Shown: positions 5,634 through 6,850 of the stretch, one piece after another
Numbering within the stretch: the first letter of the stretch is position 1
Layout: each line of letters opens with the position of its first letter
Origin: Bacteroidales bacterium
GTDB lineage: Bacteria; Bacteroidota; Bacteroidia; Bacteroidales; Muribaculaceae
Length of the DNA: 6,850 bases
Direction: 5' to 3'
NCBI GenBank assembly: GCA_030526455.1
Contig: JAUNCU010000152.1
Location: 1-6,850 of the forward strand
The notes under the pieces: model-generated
What the model was told of the DNA's origin: nothing
The model's input: the letters and a program-made list of their open reading frames with translations, nothing else
Database searches by the model: none
Position numbers and translations under genes: made by a program

Positions 5634-6734
5634 TTATGCGCCTTCTCCTACTTTCTCAAACAGCATCACCAGTTTGCTGTTGATGTAGTAATTCGAATTT
5701 CCTCTTTTCTCTTTCTTGAGCAATCCTGTTTCCACGATTTGCTCGAGATATTTTGCTGCGGTTTTTCGCTGCACCATCATGTCGCGCTCAAGGAATTCTA
5801 TCTTTGTATAGGGGTGGAAAAACAGGTTGTTCAGCAGTTCGTGCTTGTACTGGCGTCCAAATAGCGGGCGCAGCACGGCCTTGTATTCAGCCATCAGGGT
5901 GGTGATGCCTTTCACGAGCGCAATCGTTTCGGTGGCAGTTTGTTCCACGCCTTTGAGCATGAAGATGATCCAGTCGGTCCATTGCTCGGCGTTGTCGGTT
6001 GCTCGGTCGCGGATGGCCTGGAGCAGGCGGTAATATTCCCCTTTGTTGTGCGTGATGTATCGGCTCAGGTATAGGATGGGTAAATCGAGCAAGTCGCTGG
6101 TCACTAAGTATAGAACCTGGAGTATTCTGCCGGTTCTGCCATTGCCGTCGTAGAAAGGATGGATGCTTTCAAACTGGTGGTGGATTATGGCCATTTTAAT
6201 CAGCGGGTCGAGGGGACTCAATTCTTCGTCGTTGATGAATAGTTCCAAGTTCGTCATGAGACGTTCGATTTCAGCCTTATCTTGTGGAGGCGTGTACACC
6301 ACCTCTCCATCGTTGCGTTTCAGCGCGGTTCCAGGCACTGCCCTATACCCAGCATTGTTTTTCTCTAAACGCTGCTGGATGGCTATGATGGTGTTTTGCG
6401 TGAGCAGGCGATTTTTTTTCACCAACTCAAATCCGGCAATCAGCGCCTCTCGGTAGTTCATCACTTCCTTTTCGGCGGCAGATGGCACCTGATTTTTAAT
6501 GTTGAGCGTGGCTTTGAAAAGTTCGTCTTGAGTGGTGATGATATTCTCCACCTCGCTACTGTCTTTTGCCTCTTGGAGCGACAGGGTGCTGATGAGGATG
6601 TTCTCGTTAGGAATCGACGAGGCAACGCCCCTCAATTCTGCCAACTTGCGGTTAGCCTTGTTGAGTTGCAAAAGCACCTCCTTTGTTTCTAATTCAAACG
6701 GAAGTGGGAGGGTAGGGATGGGGTATTTAGCCAT
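5634..6734 (-). CDS. Class II Fic family protein adenylyltransferase with C-terminal winged helix
   Basis: 366 residues, close in size to standalone Fic proteins such as SoFic. Fic enzymes usually transfer AMP from ATP to hydroxyl side chains of target proteins in the cytoplasm. The N-terminal region carries S-S-E-V-E-N (59-64), which fits the inhibitory motif [S/T]xxxE[G/N]; Glu63 would block productive ATP binding, making this a self-inhibited class II enzyme needing no separate antitoxin. The flap region contains V-V-Y-T-P-P (145-150). The active site H-P-F-Y-D-G-N-G-R-T-G-R (192-203) is intact, with catalytic His192. Residues about 290-366 look like a winged-helix domain that may bind DNA or a target. 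The ATG at 6734 follows a good Bacteroides-type promoter. Base composition is patchy and in places lower in GC than the operon. The target is unknown. The gene stands alone, bracketed by 55-bp direct repeats. Confidence 0.95.
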   Translation of the reverse strand: MAKYPIPTLPLPFELETKEVLLQLNKANRKLAELRGVASSIPNENILISTLSLQEAKDSSEVENIITTQDELFKATLNIKNQVPSAAEKEVMNYREALIAGFELVKKNRLLTQNTIIAIQQRLEKNNAGYRAVPGTALKRNDGEVVYTPPQDKAEIERLMTNLELFINDEELSPLDPLIKMAIIHHQFESIHPFYDGNGRTGRILQVLYLVTSDLLDLPILYLSRYITHNKGEYYRLLQAIRDRATDNAEQWTDWIIFMLKGVEQTATETIALVKGITTLMAEYKAVLRPLFGRQYKHELLNNLFFHPYTKIEFLERDMMVQRKTAAKYLEQIVETGLLKKEKRGNSNYYINSKLVMLFEKVGEGA

Positions 6735-6756
6735 AGCGTATAGGTTTTAATGCGTG

Positions 6757-6787
6757 TAAAGTTACTCACTTTTCTCATTTTCACAAA
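6757..6787 (-). promoter_or_regulatory. fic promoter, Bacteroides-type -33/-7
   Basis: Read on the minus strand, TTTG (6787-6784) is followed after exactly 19 bases by TAACTTTA (6764-6757), one mismatch from TAnnTTTG. Spacing and orientation fit the Bacteroides consensus. Transcription would start roughly at 6746-6752, giving a leader of about 12-18 bases before the ATG at 6734. No Shine-Dalgarno sequence is seen. The promoter sits just inside the right-hand 55-bp repeat, so it belongs to the bracketed segment. Confidence 0.65.
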
Positions 6788-6795
6788 AAAATCCA

Positions 6796-6850
6796 CCCAC
6801 TCTTTGTACCCAAAATGCCGTTTTTGGGTACAAAGACTCCAATCTATGTA
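6796..6850 (+). repeat. 55-bp direct repeat, copy 2 (upstream of fic), reaches the window end
   Basis: Identical to 5546-5600. It includes the complete 15-bp-arm dyad at 6801-6836 and the start of a second half-site (CTATGTA). It stops because the window stops, so the true length of the repeat is unknown. Because exactly 55 bases match from the first identical base to the last base present, this may be a contig end at a branching repeat in a k=55 assembly graph rather than an arbitrary cut. Confidence 0.95.

Noticed and set aside
5153..5683. Plus-strand open frame running from inside recA through the terminator and repeats
   Set aside because: It begins in the wrong frame within recA, crosses a perfect terminator hairpin and low-complexity repeats, and encodes no recognisable fold.
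5634..6734. Fic as a toxin with a separate antitoxin gene
   Set aside because: No small partner gene is next to it, and the inhibitory motif is within the same protein.
5546..6850. Insertion sequence or integron cassette
   Set aside because: There is no transposase or integrase in the interval, the flanking repeats are direct with internal dyads rather than terminal inverted repeats, and no attC core (GTTRRRY) is visible.

Overview
The window looks like a moderately GC-rich member of the Bacteroidales (Prevotella- or Muribaculaceae-like; the genus cannot be fixed from this sequence). The evidence is a Bacteroidetes-style RecA, Bacteroides-type promoter elements (TTTG / TAnnTTTG) before recA and before the last gene, and starts that mostly lack a Shine-Dalgarno sequence.

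Positions 1-4114 hold a tight three-gene, plus-strand operon: an exported, probably lipid-anchored SGNH-fold protein (44-1264), a membrane-anchored paralogue (1261-2601, ATGA overlap) and an AlgI-type MBOAT O-acyltransferase (2606-4114, 4-nt gap). In known systems MBOAT proteins move acyl groups across the membrane and SGNH proteins transfer them to, or remove them from, extracytoplasmic polysaccharides. One MBOAT plus two SGNH proteins recalls the patA/patB/ape1 (pacA/pacB/ape1) peptidoglycan O-acetylation clusters of Gram-negative bacteria. The substrate here cannot be read from the sequence.

Positions 4115-4238 form the recA control region. It has a perfect TAACTTTG -7 element and, just upstream, a perfect 17-bp palindrome that could be an operator. 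recA (4239-5297) is complete and has all key residues.

Positions 5298-5633 lie between convergent genes (recA rightward, fic leftward). This stretch holds a strong bidirectional terminator, a run of 9-bp tandem repeats, and two long GTACCC/GGGTAC dyads with a 42-bp period. I see no gene in it.

Positions 5634-6734 (minus) encode a standalone class II Fic adenylyltransferase with its own promoter. A 55-bp sequence from the dyad region (5546-5600) is repeated exactly at 6796-6850, in direct orientation and 1250 bp away, so the fic gene is bracketed by direct repeats. The second copy runs to the last base of the window, which may be an assembly break at a multi-copy repeat.

The most unusual material is the dyad/direct-repeat architecture around fic, the palindrome at the recA promoter, and the two-SGNH plus MBOAT operon.
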